Of a stretch of DNA of 64,000 bases, positions 15,680 through 24,326 are shown in pieces. Origin of the DNA: JAMXLJ01 sp036558745 (GTDB taxonomy: Bacteria; Actinomycetota; Acidimicrobiia; IMCC26256; JAMXLJ01); the NCBI GenBank assembly GCA_036558745.1, contig DATBEZ010000097.1, positions 1-64,000 of the forward strand. Direction: 5' to 3'. Each line of letters starts with the position of its first letter. The stretch's first letter is position 1. The translations under genes were made by a program, and so were the position numbers. Below the pieces are notes generated by a model. The model did not search any database. It worked only from the letters and a program-made list of their open reading frames with translations, and was not told the DNA's origin.

Positions 15680-18142
15680 ATGATTGAGAGCGTGCGGGTC
15701 AGGCAGCCGGCGACACCGGCCGGGAGCGTCGACGAGACCGGGCAAGCCGTCGTCGCCGAGCCGCGCCACTGGCGCGACGGCTGGTTCGGGCCCGCGTCCG
15801 AACGGCCGTTCCAGCGCCGAGCCGTCGACGTCCTCCGGCTGCTGCTCGCCACGGCCGCCCTGATCGTGCTCTCGCTGCGGGCGAACACGTTGCCGCGCGG
15901 CGAGCGCGGGCTGTTCGTCTACTTCAACACGCTGCCCGGGGTGCTCGCGCCGCTGTTCCGTGCTCTGTTCGCCGGCGGAACCATGTGGGTGGTCGGGCTC
16001 ATCGTGACCGCCGCGCTCGTCGGGCGACGATGGCGACTTGCGTTCGCGATGTCGCTGTGTGGCGTCGCCGCCTGGGTGGCGGCGCGCGTCATCGGGGCGA
16101 TCGTCGTCGAGCGCGAATCGCTGCGCCGGAGCCTGCACGTCGTGACGCACCTCTCGGGTGCGACCCCGCACTTCCCGCAGGCGCGCATCGCGATCCTCGT
16201 GGCCATCCTCGCGGCTGCCGCGCCGTACGTCTCACGACCGATCCGGGTCGTCGGGGGGATCCTGGTCGTCGGCGCCGGGCTCGCGGCCATGTACCTCGGC
16301 GTCGGGTACCCGCGCGACGTCGTCGCCGGTGCGGTGCTGGGTTGGGGTGTCGCGGCGGCCGCCGCGCTCGTCTTCGGCTCACCCGGCGGCCGCCCCACCA
16401 CCCGACAGGTGACGCTCTCGCTCCGTCAGCTCGGGCTCGACGCCTCCGACGTGCACCTGGCTGCGCAGCAGCCGTTCGGCGCCACCGTCATGCTGGCCCG
16501 CGATCCGGACGGACCACTCGTCGTCCGGGTGCTCGGCCGCGACGCGACCGACACCCAGTTCATGGCGAAGCTGGTCCGCAGCATCGCGTACAAGGACTCC
16601 GGGCCGCCGTTGACCGCGACGCGGTTGCACCAGCTGCAGATCCAGGCGCTCACGATCCTGCTCGCGCGCGAGAACGGCGCGCGATCACCGCAGGTGCTCG
16701 TGGTCGGAAAGGCGGGACGGGGTGCGGCGGTCCTCGTCGAACGACCCTACGTCGGGACAACGCTCGCGGACCTGCCCGGTGAATCGATCGGTGACGCGAC
16801 GCTCGACTCGGTCTGGGAGCAGGTCGCCCCGCTCCACGGTGCGCGCGTGGTTCACGGCCGGATGAACGCGGGACACGTCGTCATGACGGCGGACGGGCCC
16901 GCGCTGATCGACTTCGACCGGGCCAAGCTCTCTGCCGCGTCCGACCAACGAGCCCGCGACGTCGCGGAGCTGCTCGCGTCCACCGCTGCGCTCGTCGGCG
17001 ACGAACGGGCGGCCGCGGCCTGCGCGCGGGTGATGGGCCCCGCGTCGCTCGCAGCCGCGCTGCCGGTGCTCCAGCCCGCGGCGCTCGAACGCTCGACGAG
17101 GACCGCGTTCAACGTGAGGCGTCACGACCTCGACGAGCGCCTCGCGCGGCTCCGGGAGCACGGTGCACGCGTCGCGGGCGTCGAGGCGCCCGAGCTCCAG
17201 CGGCTGAACCGCATCAGCGCCGCGAACCTCGGGATGGCGATCGGCACCCTCATCGCGCTCGGCGCGCTGCTGAGTCAGATCGGCAGCCCGGGCCAGTTGT
17301 GGGACGCGTTCACCGGCGCCGACTGGTGGTGGGTGGTCGCGTCGATCGTCCTGTCGCTGGCGACGAACCTGCCCTACGCGATCGCGCTCATGGGGAGCGT
17401 GCCGAGCTCGTTGCCGTTGTGGCCGACGACGGAGTGCCAGCTCGCGATGTCGTTCTCGAACCTGGCGATCCCGTTGGTCGGCGGCGACGCGATCCAGGTC
17501 CGCTTCTTGCAGAAGCAGGGTCTCGATCTCGCGTCGGCGGTCGCGGCGGGGGGTGTGATCAACACCGTGGGCAACGCAGCCGTGCAGCTCGGCCTGTTCG
17601 TCCTCGCGCTCGCGCTGACGCCCGACAAGCTCACGCTCCATCTCCCGACCCTGCGCGCCGAGGTTCTGCTCGAGTACGTGCTCGGGGCGGTTTTCGTGCT
17701 CGGTGTGATCACCGCCGTCGTCGTCGCGGTCCGCCAGCTCCGGGAACGGGTGATCCCTCCGCTGGCGCGAGCAGCGGGGACGCTGTGGGCCGTCGCTCGA
17801 TCGCCCCGACGCCTGTCGCTGCTGATCGCCGGCAACATCGGCGCGGCCGTCCTCTACGCGTTCGCGTTGGAGGCCGACGTGATCGCGTTCGGCGTGCACG
17901 TCTCGTTCTGGACGCTGCTCGCGCTCAGCATCGCGTTCGGGACCCTCTCGGCGCTCATTCCCGTCTCGGGCGGCGGCACCGCCGTGTCCACCGTCGGGAT
18001 GACCGGCGCGCTCACCGCGTTGCACGTCCCCGAGGCCGCGGCGGCGGGCGCCGTGCTCATCAACCAGGTCGCGGTGACCTACCTCCCCGCCCTGCCGGGC
18101 TGGGTCGCGACGCGCGACATGGTGAAACGCAACTACCTCTAG
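15680..18142 (+). CDS. PAP2-like, kinase-like and flippase-like membrane protein
   Basis: An 820-aa polytopic membrane protein in three parts. Residues about 40-240 are a multi-TM region with the phosphatase-like segment VGYPRDVVAGAVLGWG, reminiscent of PAP2. Residues about 245-500 look like a cytoplasmic kinase/phosphotransferase fold, with HGRMNAGH (about 391) and IDFD (about 410) corresponding to catalytic and metal-binding loops. Residues about 515-820 match the lysylphosphatidylglycerol synthase TM/flippase family, including NLAIPLVGGDAIQVRFL and PVSGGGTAVSTVG. Comparable fusions occur in actinobacteria and probably act on lipid-linked substrates at the membrane. No MprF-type synthase domain is present. 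Confidence 0.8.
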   Translation: MIESVRVRQPATPAGSVDETGQAVVAEPRHWRDGWFGPASERPFQRRAVDVLRLLLATAALIVLSLRANTLPRGERGLFVYFNTLPGVLAPLFRALFAGGTMWVVGLIVTAALVGRRWRLAFAMSLCGVAAWVAARVIGAIVVERESLRRSLHVVTHLSGATPHFPQARIAILVAILAAAAPYVSRPIRVVGGILVVGAGLAAMYLGVGYPRDVVAGAVLGWGVAAAAALVFGSPGGRPTTRQVTLSLRQLGLDASDVHLAAQQPFGATVMLARDPDGPLVVRVLGRDATDTQFMAKLVRSIAYKDSGPPLTATRLHQLQIQALTILLARENGARSPQVLVVGKAGRGAAVLVERPYVGTTLADLPGESIGDATLDSVWEQVAPLHGARVVHGRMNAGHVVMTADGPALIDFDRAKLSAASDQRARDVAELLASTAALVGDERAAAACARVMGPASLAAALPVLQPAALERSTRTAFNVRRHDLDERLARLREHGARVAGVEAPELQRLNRISAANLGMAIGTLIALGALLSQIGSPGQLWDAFTGADWWWVVASIVLSLATNLPYAIALMGSVPSSLPLWPTTECQLAMSFSNLAIPLVGGDAIQVRFLQKQGLDLASAVAAGGVINTVGNAAVQLGLFVLALALTPDKLTLHLPTLRAEVLLEYVLGAVFVLGVITAVVVAVRQLRERVIPPLARAAGTLWAVARSPRRLSLLIAGNIGAAVLYAFALEADVIAFGVHVSFWTLLALSIAFGTLSALIPVSGGGTAVSTVGMTGALTALHVPEAAAAGAVLINQVAVTYLPALPGWVATRDMVKRNYL

Positions 18143-18161
18143 TCACCCGTGGCGCGCGCGA

Positions 18162-19082
18162 CTACGTGATCGGCGGCGGCCTGCCGTCGGCGCTCGCCGC
18201 GAGTCCGGGATCCCACGCGCACACCTCGCACGCATGGCGGAAGGCCGCGCGCGCGAACTCGACCGCGAGACCGTGCGGATCGGGCGCCGCTCGGACGGCG
18301 TTCCAGTCGAGCACGTACTCGCCGAGCTCGCCGTCCCATCGTGCACCGAACCGCGAGAGGTCGGCCGTGGGAAAGGCGTCGGGTGCGGGGTGGGCGTAGG
18401 CGTAGAACGCCGCCTTGCCGTAGCGCTGATCGCCGGGCCACCAGCCGACGGCGACCTCCTGGGCGTCCATCGCGTTGCGCATGATGAAGTCGGTGGACGG
18501 CGGATCGGCGGGACGCCCGGAGAACAGGCTCACCGCGAGGTCGAACGAGCCCCACCATGCGTTCACCGGCGTGGAACGGCCGCGGAAGGGCGCACGGTAC
18601 TCGGCGAGCACGAGCGCGGCGCGCGTCGCAGCCGCGAAGTAGGACGACACCTGCTGCGGATCGTACGTCGCGTGCTCGACGTCCTGGTCGAACGGCACGC
18701 TCCACGGGACTTCCTGGGGCGTCAGGTTGAGCTGCACCGGTCCGACCAGCGTCTGCGCCGCGTCGATCACCTCGCGCGTCACGTCGGCCACACTGCGATT
18801 CGTCGTCAGCGCGACACGCGCGGTCCGTCCGTCGCTGTGCTCCAGGACGACCTCGTGAGCGCGCAGATCGAGCGTGACGGTGAACGCACCCGAGGCGTCA
18901 GGCGCCGGGAGTGGCAGCGTCGCCCATCCGCGCGCGGTGAGGCGCAACGCCGCGTGCTGGAGCTCCGGTGCCGGCGGCGCGAGCGCGACCGCGAACTTCC
19001 CGAGGAGCTGGCTGTGCGCGTGCAGCGTGTCGCACGTCGGCTTCCACTGCTCGTAGTCGACCGCGGGCCACTCCGCGCTCAT
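18162..19082 (-). CDS. DUF5996 family protein
   Basis: A 306-aa protein beginning WPAVDYEQWKPTCDTLHAHSQ, which I recognise as the DUF5996 family. Conserved features include QLLGKFAVALAPPAPELQHA, a central PVNAWWGSFDLAVSLFSG, and YAYAHPAPDAF near the end. The family has no known biochemical function and occurs as single genes in many bacteria. ATG 19082 is used because the domain begins there; the open frame extends into the neighbouring divergent promoter. It ends 19 nt from the convergent flippase-like gene. Confidence 0.85.
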   Translation of the reverse strand: MSAEWPAVDYEQWKPTCDTLHAHSQLLGKFAVALAPPAPELQHAALRLTARGWATLPLPAPDASGAFTVTLDLRAHEVVLEHSDGRTARVALTTNRSVADVTREVIDAAQTLVGPVQLNLTPQEVPWSVPFDQDVEHATYDPQQVSSYFAAATRAALVLAEYRAPFRGRSTPVNAWWGSFDLAVSLFSGRPADPPSTDFIMRNAMDAQEVAVGWWPGDQRYGKAAFYAYAHPAPDAFPTADLSRFGARWDGELGEYVLDWNAVRAAPDPHGLAVEFARAAFRHACEVCAWDPGLAASADGRPPPIT

Positions 19083-19182
19083 GGGTCCCTCCACGGTCGG
19101 CGACGGTTTGCCACCCGCATCGTCGCGTGTCCGGGCCTTCCCCGCACAGCGGTCGGTCGAGCAGGTCGGAAACCCACCAACG

Positions 19183-19248
19183 GTCAACCAGGTTGACTTC
19201 CTGATACAGACCGCGTATCTTCATATGGTCAACGACGTTGACCATATG
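19183..19248 (+). promoter_or_regulatory. Promoter with two operators for the cupin-marR operon
   Basis: A sigma-70-type promoter TTGACT (19193-19198), a 17-nt spacer, then TATCTT (19216-19221). GTCAACC-A-GGTTGAC (19183-19197) overlaps the -35. A perfect 27-bp palindrome (19222-19248, 13-bp arms around one base, core GGTCAACGACGTTGACC) starts just after the -10 and covers the transcription start. Both share GTCAAC/GTTGAC half-sites, as expected for one dimeric regulator. The operon's own MarR protein is the obvious candidate. Confidence 0.8.
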
Positions 19249-19278
19249 GTCCGAGAACGCCCTGGAGAGGTCGCGCTC

Positions 19279-19653
19279 ATGCCTGTCATCCCTGCACCCG
19301 CCACGCCGACCCACGAGCTCGACGGCACACGGTTCACGTCGCTCGCGACACCGTCGCGCGGCACACGCGACACGGCCGTGTGGGCGGTCGAGATCCAGCC
19401 CCGCACACCGCCGACACCGCATTCGCTCACTCGCGAAGAGATCTTTGTCGTGCTGGACGGCCGCGCATCCGTCGAGGTCGACGGCGTCCGGACCGCCGCG
19501 CGTGCCGGTGACGCGGTCGTGATCCCGCCCGACACCGAGTTCACCCTCGCCAACGACGCCGACGGTCCCCTTCGACTCCTGTGCTGCCAGGCCGTCGGCG
19601 GCCAGGCGCGCATGCCGGGCGGAACGCCGTTCACGCCCCCATGGGCCGAGTGA
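19279..19653 (+). CDS. Cupin-domain protein
   Basis: A 124-aa single cupin barrel. The first motif region is PHSLTREEIFVVLDGRASVEVDG and the second is AGDAVVIPPDTEFTLAND. Some of the usual metal-binding His residues are replaced, so metal binding is uncertain. The ATG at 19279 follows GGAGAGG at 19264-19270 and lies downstream of the operator, which rules out the longer open frame. The gene overlaps marR and is under its probable control, suggesting a response to a small ligand or a catabolic role. Confidence 0.8.
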   Translation: MPVIPAPATPTHELDGTRFTSLATPSRGTRDTAVWAVEIQPRTPPTPHSLTREEIFVVLDGRASVEVDGVRTAARAGDAVVIPPDTEFTLANDADGPLRLLCCQAVGGQARMPGGTPFTPPWAE

Positions 19654-20117
19654 ACGACGAGGATCGTCAGACGCCGCTGGCGCGCCTGTTCGCAATCGCA
19701 TACCGCGACCTGGTGGACGGCCTCCACGCGCGCCTGCGCGAGCGGGGCTGGACCGATGTGCGACCGGCGTTCGGGTTCGCGCTCTTGGCCGCGCGCGACG
19801 GTCCGACGTCGGTGACGGAGCTCGCGGCGCTCATGGGAATGACGAAGCAGGCCGCGTCGAAGCTCGCGGCGGCCATGATCGACGCCGGGTACCTGGTCAC
19901 CGCCGCGGGCGCCGACGACGGCAGGGTCCGACCGCTGCGCCTGAGCGCCCGGGGCCGCCGCCTGCTCGCGACGGTCGAGCAGATCTACGCCGAGCTCGAG
20001 GCCGAGTGGGCCGACGCGATCGGCGCCGGCGCGCTCGAGCGGCTCCGCCGGGACCTCACGCGCGCCATCCTCGCCTCCCACGGCGGCGACATGCCGGCTG
20101 TGCGCCCCACGCTCTGA
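19641..20117 (+). CDS. MarR-family transcriptional regulator
   Basis: A 158-aa winged-helix regulator. The recognition region is TSVTELAALMGMTKQAASKLAAAMIDAGYL, followed by a wing (GADDGRVRPLRLSARGRRLL) and a C-terminal dimerisation helix. ATG 19641 is given; GTG 19650 overlaps the cupin stop as GTGA and would shorten it by three residues. It lies in an operon with the cupin gene and probably binds the paired palindromes at 19183-19248. The ligand is unknown. Confidence 0.88.
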   Translation: MGRVNDEDRQTPLARLFAIAYRDLVDGLHARLRERGWTDVRPAFGFALLAARDGPTSVTELAALMGMTKQAASKLAAAMIDAGYLVTAAGADDGRVRPLRLSARGRRLLATVEQIYAELEAEWADAIGAGALERLRRDLTRAILASHGGDMPAVRPTL

Positions 20118-20141
20118 GCACGAACCGGGCGAGGTCGCGCG

Positions 20142-20351
20142 TCAGTCGTCGAAGAGGTCACTGAGGAACGACCGCTTTCGGCGGGTGCGGTGGGGGAACG
20201 CGAACGCGGCGGCGTCGCGGTTCGACCGGTCGAGGATCTTGTCGAGCTCGCCGCGGTCGAGCCACACGCCACGGCAGTCGGGGCAGGAGTCGACCTCGAC
20301 GCCGTCGCGCTCGCTCGTCTCGAGCACGGCTCCGTCGTTCGGGCACCTCAT
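20142..20351 (-). CDS. TFIIB-type zinc-ribbon protein
   Basis: A 69-aa protein with a zinc ribbon: a Cys pair near the N-terminus spaced as Cys-x-x-Asp (CPND) and a clear CPDCRGVWLDRGEL knuckle, then an acidic/basic tail ending FLSDLFDD. The family is often annotated zf-TFIIB and its function is unknown. The ATG at 20351 overlaps the terC stop as ATGA, so it is translated with terC and would share its manganese control. It may bind zinc or another metal. Confidence 0.82.
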   Translation of the reverse strand: MRCPNDGAVLETSERDGVEVDSCPDCRGVWLDRGELDKILDRSNRDAAAFAFPHRTRRKRSFLSDLFDD

Positions 20352-21292
20352 GACGCGACCTCCTCGGTCGGGGCGGGGATAGACGCGGTGGCGCGCAGGG
20401 ACGCGACGAGAGCGACGGCGAGGATCGCGACGATCCCGAGCAGCGAAGCCCACACCGGGATGTGGACGACATCGGTGAGCAGCATCTTCGCCCCCACGAA
20501 CGCGAGCACCGCCGCGAGGCCCGTCTTGAGGTGGACGAAGCGGTCCATCACTCCGGCGAGCACGAAGTACATCGACCGCAGGCCGAGCATCGCGAACGCG
20601 GTCGACGTGAACACGAGGAACGGCTCCTCTGTCACTGCGAAGATCGCGGGGATCGAGTCGACCGCGAACATGACGTCGGTCGTCTCGATGACGGTCAACA
20701 CCGCGAGCATCGGCGTCGCCATGAGCCGTCCGGCCCGGCGCACGAACATCCGCTGGCCGACGTAGTCGTCGGTCATGGGCATGACCCGCCGGACGGCACG
20801 GAGCACCGGATTTCGCTCCGGGTTGACCACGGTCCCGGAGCGGTGCCGCATCATCTTGACCCCGGACGCGACGAGCAGGATGCCGAACCCGTAGACGACC
20901 CAGTGGAACGTGCCGAGGAGCGCCGCACCGCCCGCGATGAAGAGGCCCCGCAACACGAGCGCACCGATGACGCCGATGAACAGCACCCGGTGCTCGAGCG
21001 CGCGCGGCACCGCGAACGCGCCGATGACGAGCGCGAACACGAAGACGTTGTCGACGGCCAGCGCCTTCTCGATCAGGTAGCCGGCGTAGTACTCGCCCGC
21101 GGCTTCCGATCCGCCCCAGTGCCACACGACGAGGCCGAAGCCGACCCCGAGCGCGACCCAGGCGACCGTCGAGATCGTGGCTTCACGCAGCGTGACGACG
21201 TGGGCCGTGCGGTGGAACGCGAACAGGTCGAGGGCGAGCGCGCCCGCGATGACGCCCAGCACCGCGAGCCAGCTGAGGATCGTGACGTCCAA
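20348..21292 (-). CDS. TerC/Alx-family membrane protein
   Basis: A 314-aa integral membrane protein of the TerC family, several of whose members export manganese. It has about seven to nine hydrophobic segments and the conserved acidic motifs ALAVDNVFVFALV and ETTDVMFAVDSIPAI. The start is a TTG at 21292 with GGAAGG about 8 nt upstream, so a rare start codon is used. A probable yybP-ykoY manganese riboswitch precedes it, and a zinc-ribbon gene is coupled behind it. Likely role: Mn(II) efflux or metalation of exported proteins. Confidence 0.9.
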   Translation of the reverse strand: MDVTILSWLAVLGVIAGALALDLFAFHRTAHVVTLREATISTVAWVALGVGFGLVVWHWGGSEAAGEYYAGYLIEKALAVDNVFVFALVIGAFAVPRALEHRVLFIGVIGALVLRGLFIAGGAALLGTFHWVVYGFGILLVASGVKMMRHRSGTVVNPERNPVLRAVRRVMPMTDDYVGQRMFVRRAGRLMATPMLAVLTVIETTDVMFAVDSIPAIFAVTEEPFLVFTSTAFAMLGLRSMYFVLAGVMDRFVHLKTGLAAVLAFVGAKMLLTDVVHIPVWASLLGIVAILAVALVASLRATASIPAPTEEVAS

Positions 21293-21321
21293 GGGAGACC
21301 TTCCGGGGTCGACTGCGACCG

Positions 21322-21413
21322 CTGGAGGTCTCTCCCGCCCGCCGTTGGGCGCTCGTGCCGGGCGCAGGGCGCCGCGTTGACGACACGAACCGCGGGGATA
21401 CTCCCCTCCGTCG
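21322..21413 (-). promoter_or_regulatory. Probable yybP-ykoY manganese riboswitch
   Basis: On the minus strand the leader of terC reads GGAGGGGAGTATCC, later GTCGTCAACGC, then GCCCTGCGCCC, and closes with GAGAGACCTCC. These match the conserved parts of the yybP-ykoY Mn(II) sensor: GGGGAGUA in the first loop, CGUCA in the junction, and a closing CCUCC that pairs with the opening GGAGG. It ends about 30 nt before the TTG start. The downstream gene belongs to a family classically controlled by this element. Covariance scoring was not possible here. Confidence 0.75.
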
Positions 21414-21473
21414 TGGGTTCCAACGCACCGGCTCCCGAAAGAGTTCCCACCCGTGTCCGCCGAACGCCGTCGG

Positions 21474-21479
21474 TACGCT
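21474..21479 (+). promoter_or_regulatory. Leaderless -10 element of the LLM oxidoreductase gene
   Basis: TACGCT lies 6 nt before the GTG at 21486. No ribosome site fits the gap. This favours GTG 21486 over the upstream GTG at 21453. Confidence 0.5.
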
Positions 21480-21485
21480 TCGAGG

Positions 21486-22403
21486 GTGCGCTTCGCCATC
21501 TCCATGCCCCAGCGCTTCGGCGACGGAGCGTTCGAACCCGACGCGTTCCGCGCGTTCCTCACACGTGCCGAGGCGCTCGGCTTCGAGAGCGCGTGGACCC
21601 AGGAGCAGGTCCTCGGGGCGTTCCCGCAGCTCGCACCCACGGAGACGATGACGTACGCGGCCGCGTGCTGCGACCGCATCCGGCTCGGCTGCGCGGTGTA
21701 CGTCACGCCGCTGCACAACCCCGTCCACCTGGCGAAGAGCCTGAGCACCCTCGACCAGTTGAGCGGCGGACGTATCGAGATCGGCGTCGGCCCGGGCGAC
21801 CGGCACCGACCGTTCGCGGCCTTCGGCGCCGACCCGGCGACGTACATCGCGCGCTTCACCGAGGGCGTGCGCCTCATGAAGGCGTGCTGGACCGAACCCG
21901 AGATCACGTTCGAGGGACGGTTCTGGCAGGTGCGGAGCGCGGCGATGGAGCCGAAGCCGTTCCAGAAGCCGTTTCCGCCGCTGTGGTTCGGTGGCGGCCA
22001 CGCGAACGCGCTGCGACGCGCCGTCCGTCTCGGTGACGGCTTCTTCGGCGCGGGTTCCACCACGACCGGGCAGTTCCGCGACCACGTGCGCAACCTGCGG
22101 ACGATTCTCGACGAGGAGGGGCGCGACCCGACCGGGTTCCCGATCGCGAAGCGCGTCTACATCCAGGTCGACGACGACACCGGTCGCGCCCGTCGGCTCG
22201 CAACCGAGGGACTCGCGCGCATCTACGCACATGTCGGCGCCGACCTCACACCTGTCGCGGTCCTCGGCAGTCCCGACGCATGCGTCGCGGGCGTGCGAGA
22301 AGTGATCGACGCGGGCGCGGAGATGATCCTGCTCACACCGCTGCACGAGGAGGCCGCGCAGATGGAGCGTCTCGCCGCCGAGGTCGTCCCGAAGGCCGAC
22401 TGA
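21486..22403 (+). CDS. LLM-class flavin-dependent oxidoreductase (F420 type)
   Basis: A 305-aa luciferase-like TIM-barrel monooxygenase/reductase. It starts VRFAISMPQRFG and has ESAWTQEQ, the typical TLDQLSGGRIEIGVGPG and PPLWFGGG segments. The GGRIEIGVGPG pattern is common in actinobacterial F420-dependent members. The start at GTG 21486 is supported by a -10 element 6 nt upstream. It diverges from the terC leader. The substrate is unknown. Confidence 0.87.
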   Translation: MRFAISMPQRFGDGAFEPDAFRAFLTRAEALGFESAWTQEQVLGAFPQLAPTETMTYAAACCDRIRLGCAVYVTPLHNPVHLAKSLSTLDQLSGGRIEIGVGPGDRHRPFAAFGADPATYIARFTEGVRLMKACWTEPEITFEGRFWQVRSAAMEPKPFQKPFPPLWFGGGHANALRRAVRLGDGFFGAGSTTTGQFRDHVRNLRTILDEEGRDPTGFPIAKRVYIQVDDDTGRARRLATEGLARIYAHVGADLTPVAVLGSPDACVAGVREVIDAGAEMILLTPLHEEAAQMERLAAEVVPKAD

Positions 22404-22417
22404 GCCACTCCGTCGGT

Positions 22418-22918
22418 TCAGCCCATCGTCTTCTGGCCGTCGAGCGCCTCCCGGAGAATGTCGGCGTGGCCCGAGTGCTGGGCGGTCTCGGCCAGCACGT
22501 GGATCAGGGCGCGCCGCGCCGACCAGCGCGCGCCGGGCTCGAACCACGGCGCCTCCGGCAACGGGTGATCGACGTCGAGCGACGGCAGCGACCGGATCAG
22601 CCGCTCCGTCTGCTGCGCGGTCTCGTCGTAGCGGGCAAGGGCGTCAGCCAACGTCTCGCTCGGCTCCATCCGGAAGCTCGCCGCGTGCGCGGCGTAGGCC
22701 GCTTCGTCCATCGTGCCGATCGCGCCCGGGCCGTTCACGATGAAGTTGGCCCACCGCTGCTCGACCCTGGTCACGTGCTTCACAATGCCGCCGAGACAGA
22801 GCTCGCTCGCGGTCGTGCGCGTCGCCGCCTGTTCGTCGGTCAGGCCCGCGACCGCGTGGCGGAGGAAGCCACGCTGCTTGTCGAGGACGTCGATGAGGTC
22901 GTCGCGTTCAGTCGTCAT
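22418..22918 (-). CDS. DinB-family (DUF664) protein
   Basis: A 166-aa four-helix-bundle protein of the DinB/DUF664 group. It has LCLGGIVKHVTRVEQRW containing a metal-ligand His, and a late TAQHSGHADILREAL supplying further His residues. Relatives are metal-dependent, often thiol-linked (mycothiol or bacillithiol) transferases. ATG 22918 precedes the first helix. It is convergent with the LLM gene with a 14-nt gap. Confidence 0.83.
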   Translation of the reverse strand: MTTERDDLIDVLDKQRGFLRHAVAGLTDEQAATRTTASELCLGGIVKHVTRVEQRWANFIVNGPGAIGTMDEAAYAAHAASFRMEPSETLADALARYDETAQQTERLIRSLPSLDVDHPLPEAPWFEPGARWSARRALIHVLAETAQHSGHADILREALDGQKTMG

Positions 22919-23066
22919 GCCCGCAGCATCGCACCCGAATCCGGCCATCTAGTGGCCGGTTTTTCGCGATCCTCGATCGAGCGCGACGGCCCGCGCGAGC
23001 GAACCCCTCGACCGCACGCGTCGGTGGCGGTAGACCGAACGGGCCTCTCGAGACAGGAGCGCCCCC

Positions 23067-23540
23067 ATGGTCCGTCGAGCGATCCGCACGATCCTCATCG
23101 TCGTCGTCGTCACTGCCGTCGTGTTCGTCGTCGGGCTCAGGACCAAGTCGCCCCGTGTCCGGCACGCGGTGCGCCGGATCAGCCGGGCGACGCGCGGCCT
23201 GACCATCGACCGAGCCGGTCGACCGGGCGCGTACGCGTCACTCGTCCGCCACGTCGGGCGCTCCAGCGGCCGCCCCTACGAGACCCCGGTGCGCGCCGCG
23301 GCAACCGACGACGGCGTGATCATCACCCTGCCGTACGGTTCCGACACCGACTGGGTCAAGAACGTGCTCGCGAGCCGCGACGCGACGATCGTGTACGAAG
23401 GCAACACGTTCGGGGTTCGTCAGCCCGAGATCGTCTCCGACGGCATGCAGTACTTCCCCGCGAAGGATCAGCGGACGCAGCGACTCTTCGGTGTCGACGA
23501 GTACCTCCGCCTTCGACGGATGCAACCGAGCGGCGGCTAG
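23067..23540 (+). CDS. Deazaflavin (F420)-dependent nitroreductase-family protein
   Basis: A 157-aa protein of the DDN/F420-binding split-barrel family. An N-terminal hydrophobic anchor (about 5-24) is followed by VGRSSGRPYETPV, the family's hallmark, and LPYGSDTDWVKNVLAS. It would bind deazaflavin F420 and reduce a small molecule at the membrane. The start is ATG 23067 after CAGGAG. The PhnY-like gene begins 12 nt behind its stop, so co-transcription is possible. Confidence 0.85.
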   Translation: MVRRAIRTILIVVVVTAVVFVVGLRTKSPRVRHAVRRISRATRGLTIDRAGRPGAYASLVRHVGRSSGRPYETPVRAAATDDGVIITLPYGSDTDWVKNVLASRDATIVYEGNTFGVRQPEIVSDGMQYFPAKDQRTQRLFGVDEYLRLRRMQPSGG

Positions 23541-23552
23541 CGTCGCGCCGGC

Positions 23553-24326
23553 ATGGGAACGCGGGCATTCGACCGGTGCGACGATCTCGCGGTCGACTTC
23601 TTCCGCGCGCACGGCTGGGTGCTGGTCACCGCGCTCGACGAGGACGGCACGGCGTGCCTGCGCGGCTGGGTCGACGAGCTCGCGACGTGGCCGGACGACG
23701 GTGAGCTGCTCCACTACCGCGAGATGACCGACGACGGCCCGAAGCTGTGCCGGACCGAGAACTTCGTGCCGTTCCACGCCGGGATGCGCGAGCTCCTGAC
23801 GACCGGCACGCTCCCCGAGACCGCGGGCGCGCTGCTCGGCGAAGCGGCTGTCCTCTACAAGGAGAAGGTCAACTACAAGGCCGTGGGCGGTGCGGGATTC
23901 GCCGCCCACCAGGACGCGCCCGCGTATCCCTTCGTCCGTACGCACGTGTCCTGCATGCTCGCCGTCGACGACGCGTCGATCGACAACGGTTGTCTCGAGG
24001 TGGTGGACGGGATGCATGGGGAGCTCCTCCCGACCGACGAGCGTGGGTGCATCCCGGACGACGTCGCGGTCGCGCTGGCCTGGGAGCCGGTCGAGGTACC
24101 CGCGGGCGGGGTGCTCTGGTTCCACTCGCGGCTTCCGCACCGCAGCGGCGCCAACGCCTCCGCGCGCGACCGCCGCGCGCTGTACCCCACGTACAACGCC
24201 CGCTCCGACGGCGACCTGCGCGCCGCGTACTACCGCACGAAGCGCGAGGAGCTCGCGAACCGCGATACAGGTGACGGGCGGGTCTCGTTGTCGCTCATCG
24301 GCGACTTCCAGGGCCGCTCGGTCTGA
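23553..24326 (+). CDS. PhyH-family Fe(II)/2-oxoglutarate dioxygenase, PhnY-like
   Basis: A 257-aa phytanoyl-CoA dioxygenase-like enzyme. The iron facial triad is H119-x-D121 (AAHQDAP) and H196 (LPHRSG), and the nearby arginines are candidates for 2-oxoglutarate binding. The stretches YKEKVNYK, CMLAVDDASIDNGCLE and RRALYPTYNARSDGD resemble PhnY, which hydroxylates 2-aminoethylphosphonate at C1. A PhnZ-like gene lies tail to tail, its last base adjoining this gene's. No ribosome site is evident; TAGCGT lies 9 nt before the ATG. Likely role: alpha-hydroxylation of an organophosphonate (inference from family and neighbour). Confidence 0.82.
   Translation: MGTRAFDRCDDLAVDFFRAHGWVLVTALDEDGTACLRGWVDELATWPDDGELLHYREMTDDGPKLCRTENFVPFHAGMRELLTTGTLPETAGALLGEAAVLYKEKVNYKAVGGAGFAAHQDAPAYPFVRTHVSCMLAVDDASIDNGCLEVVDGMHGELLPTDERGCIPDDVAVALAWEPVEVPAGGVLWFHSRLPHRSGANASARDRRALYPTYNARSDGDLRAAYYRTKREELANRDTGDGRVSLSLIGDFQGRSV

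Noticed and set aside
16685..18025. Minus-strand open frame of 446 codons
   Set aside because: Antisense to the membrane protein at 15680-18142; a typical high-GC shadow.
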